A DNA stretch of 5,648 nucleotides, taken from Ignavibacteria bacterium (GTDB lineage Bacteria; Bacteroidota; Ignavibacteria; Ignavibacteriales; Melioribacteraceae). The notes below the pieces were generated by a model. That model had not been told where the DNA came from. It saw only the letters and a program-made list of their open reading frames with translations, and made no database searches. The position numbers were made by a program, and so were the translations under genes. The stretch spans positions 1 through 5,648 of the forward strand of contig QILJ01000442.1 of NCBI GenBank assembly GCA_003233295.1. Direction: 5' to 3'. Below are positions 5,648 through 5,648 of this stretch, one piece after another. Within the stretch, counting starts at the first letter, position 1, and each line of letters begins with the position of its first letter.

Positions 5648-5648
5648 C

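Overview
The window is AT-rich and every supported gene lies on the minus strand, so the biology reads from right to left. The organism is probably from the Bacteroidota/Ignavibacteriota side of the bacteria. Reasons are the low GC, signal peptides ending in '..AQ', a lipoprotein with a pectin-lyase-like fold, and GGAGAA-type ribosome binding sites. This is inference from style, not from a marker gene.

Layout from right (upstream) to left: (1) 5501-5647, the last 48 codons of a gene cut by the window edge, with an ending like those of some secreted glycoside-hydrolase-like proteins. (2) 3880-5475, an outer-membrane-type lipoprotein built as a right-handed parallel beta-helix. (3) 2841-3842, an HpcH/HpaI-aldolase-family protein with a signal peptide. 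(4) 1858-2742, a fumarylacetoacetate hydrolase (FAH)-family protein, also with a signal peptide. (5) 1662-1856, the first 65 codons of a DapA-family lyase that starts one base after the FAH stop. (6) 180-1661, a complete IS5-type insertion sequence that cuts the DapA gene. (7) 1-175, a short left flank with no recognisable gene. It does not continue the DapA gene.

Genes 1 to 5 are tightly spaced (25, 37, about 98-110 and 1 bp) and look like one operon. It pairs carbohydrate-surface proteins with three enzymes of 2-oxo-acid/sugar-acid chemistry (HpcH aldolase fold, FAH fold, DapA fold). Two of those enzymes carry export signals, although their families are normally cytosolic. All three differ from the textbook enzymes at active-site motif positions. 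A plausible but unproven reading is an exported sugar-acid or polysaccharide-derivative processing set, now damaged at its distal end by the IS.

The IS is intact: DDE residues, the Y(2)R(3)E(6)K signature and 12-bp imperfect terminal repeats are all visible. It has a 10-bp perfect inverted repeat around its two candidate start codons, which could silence translation from operon read-through.
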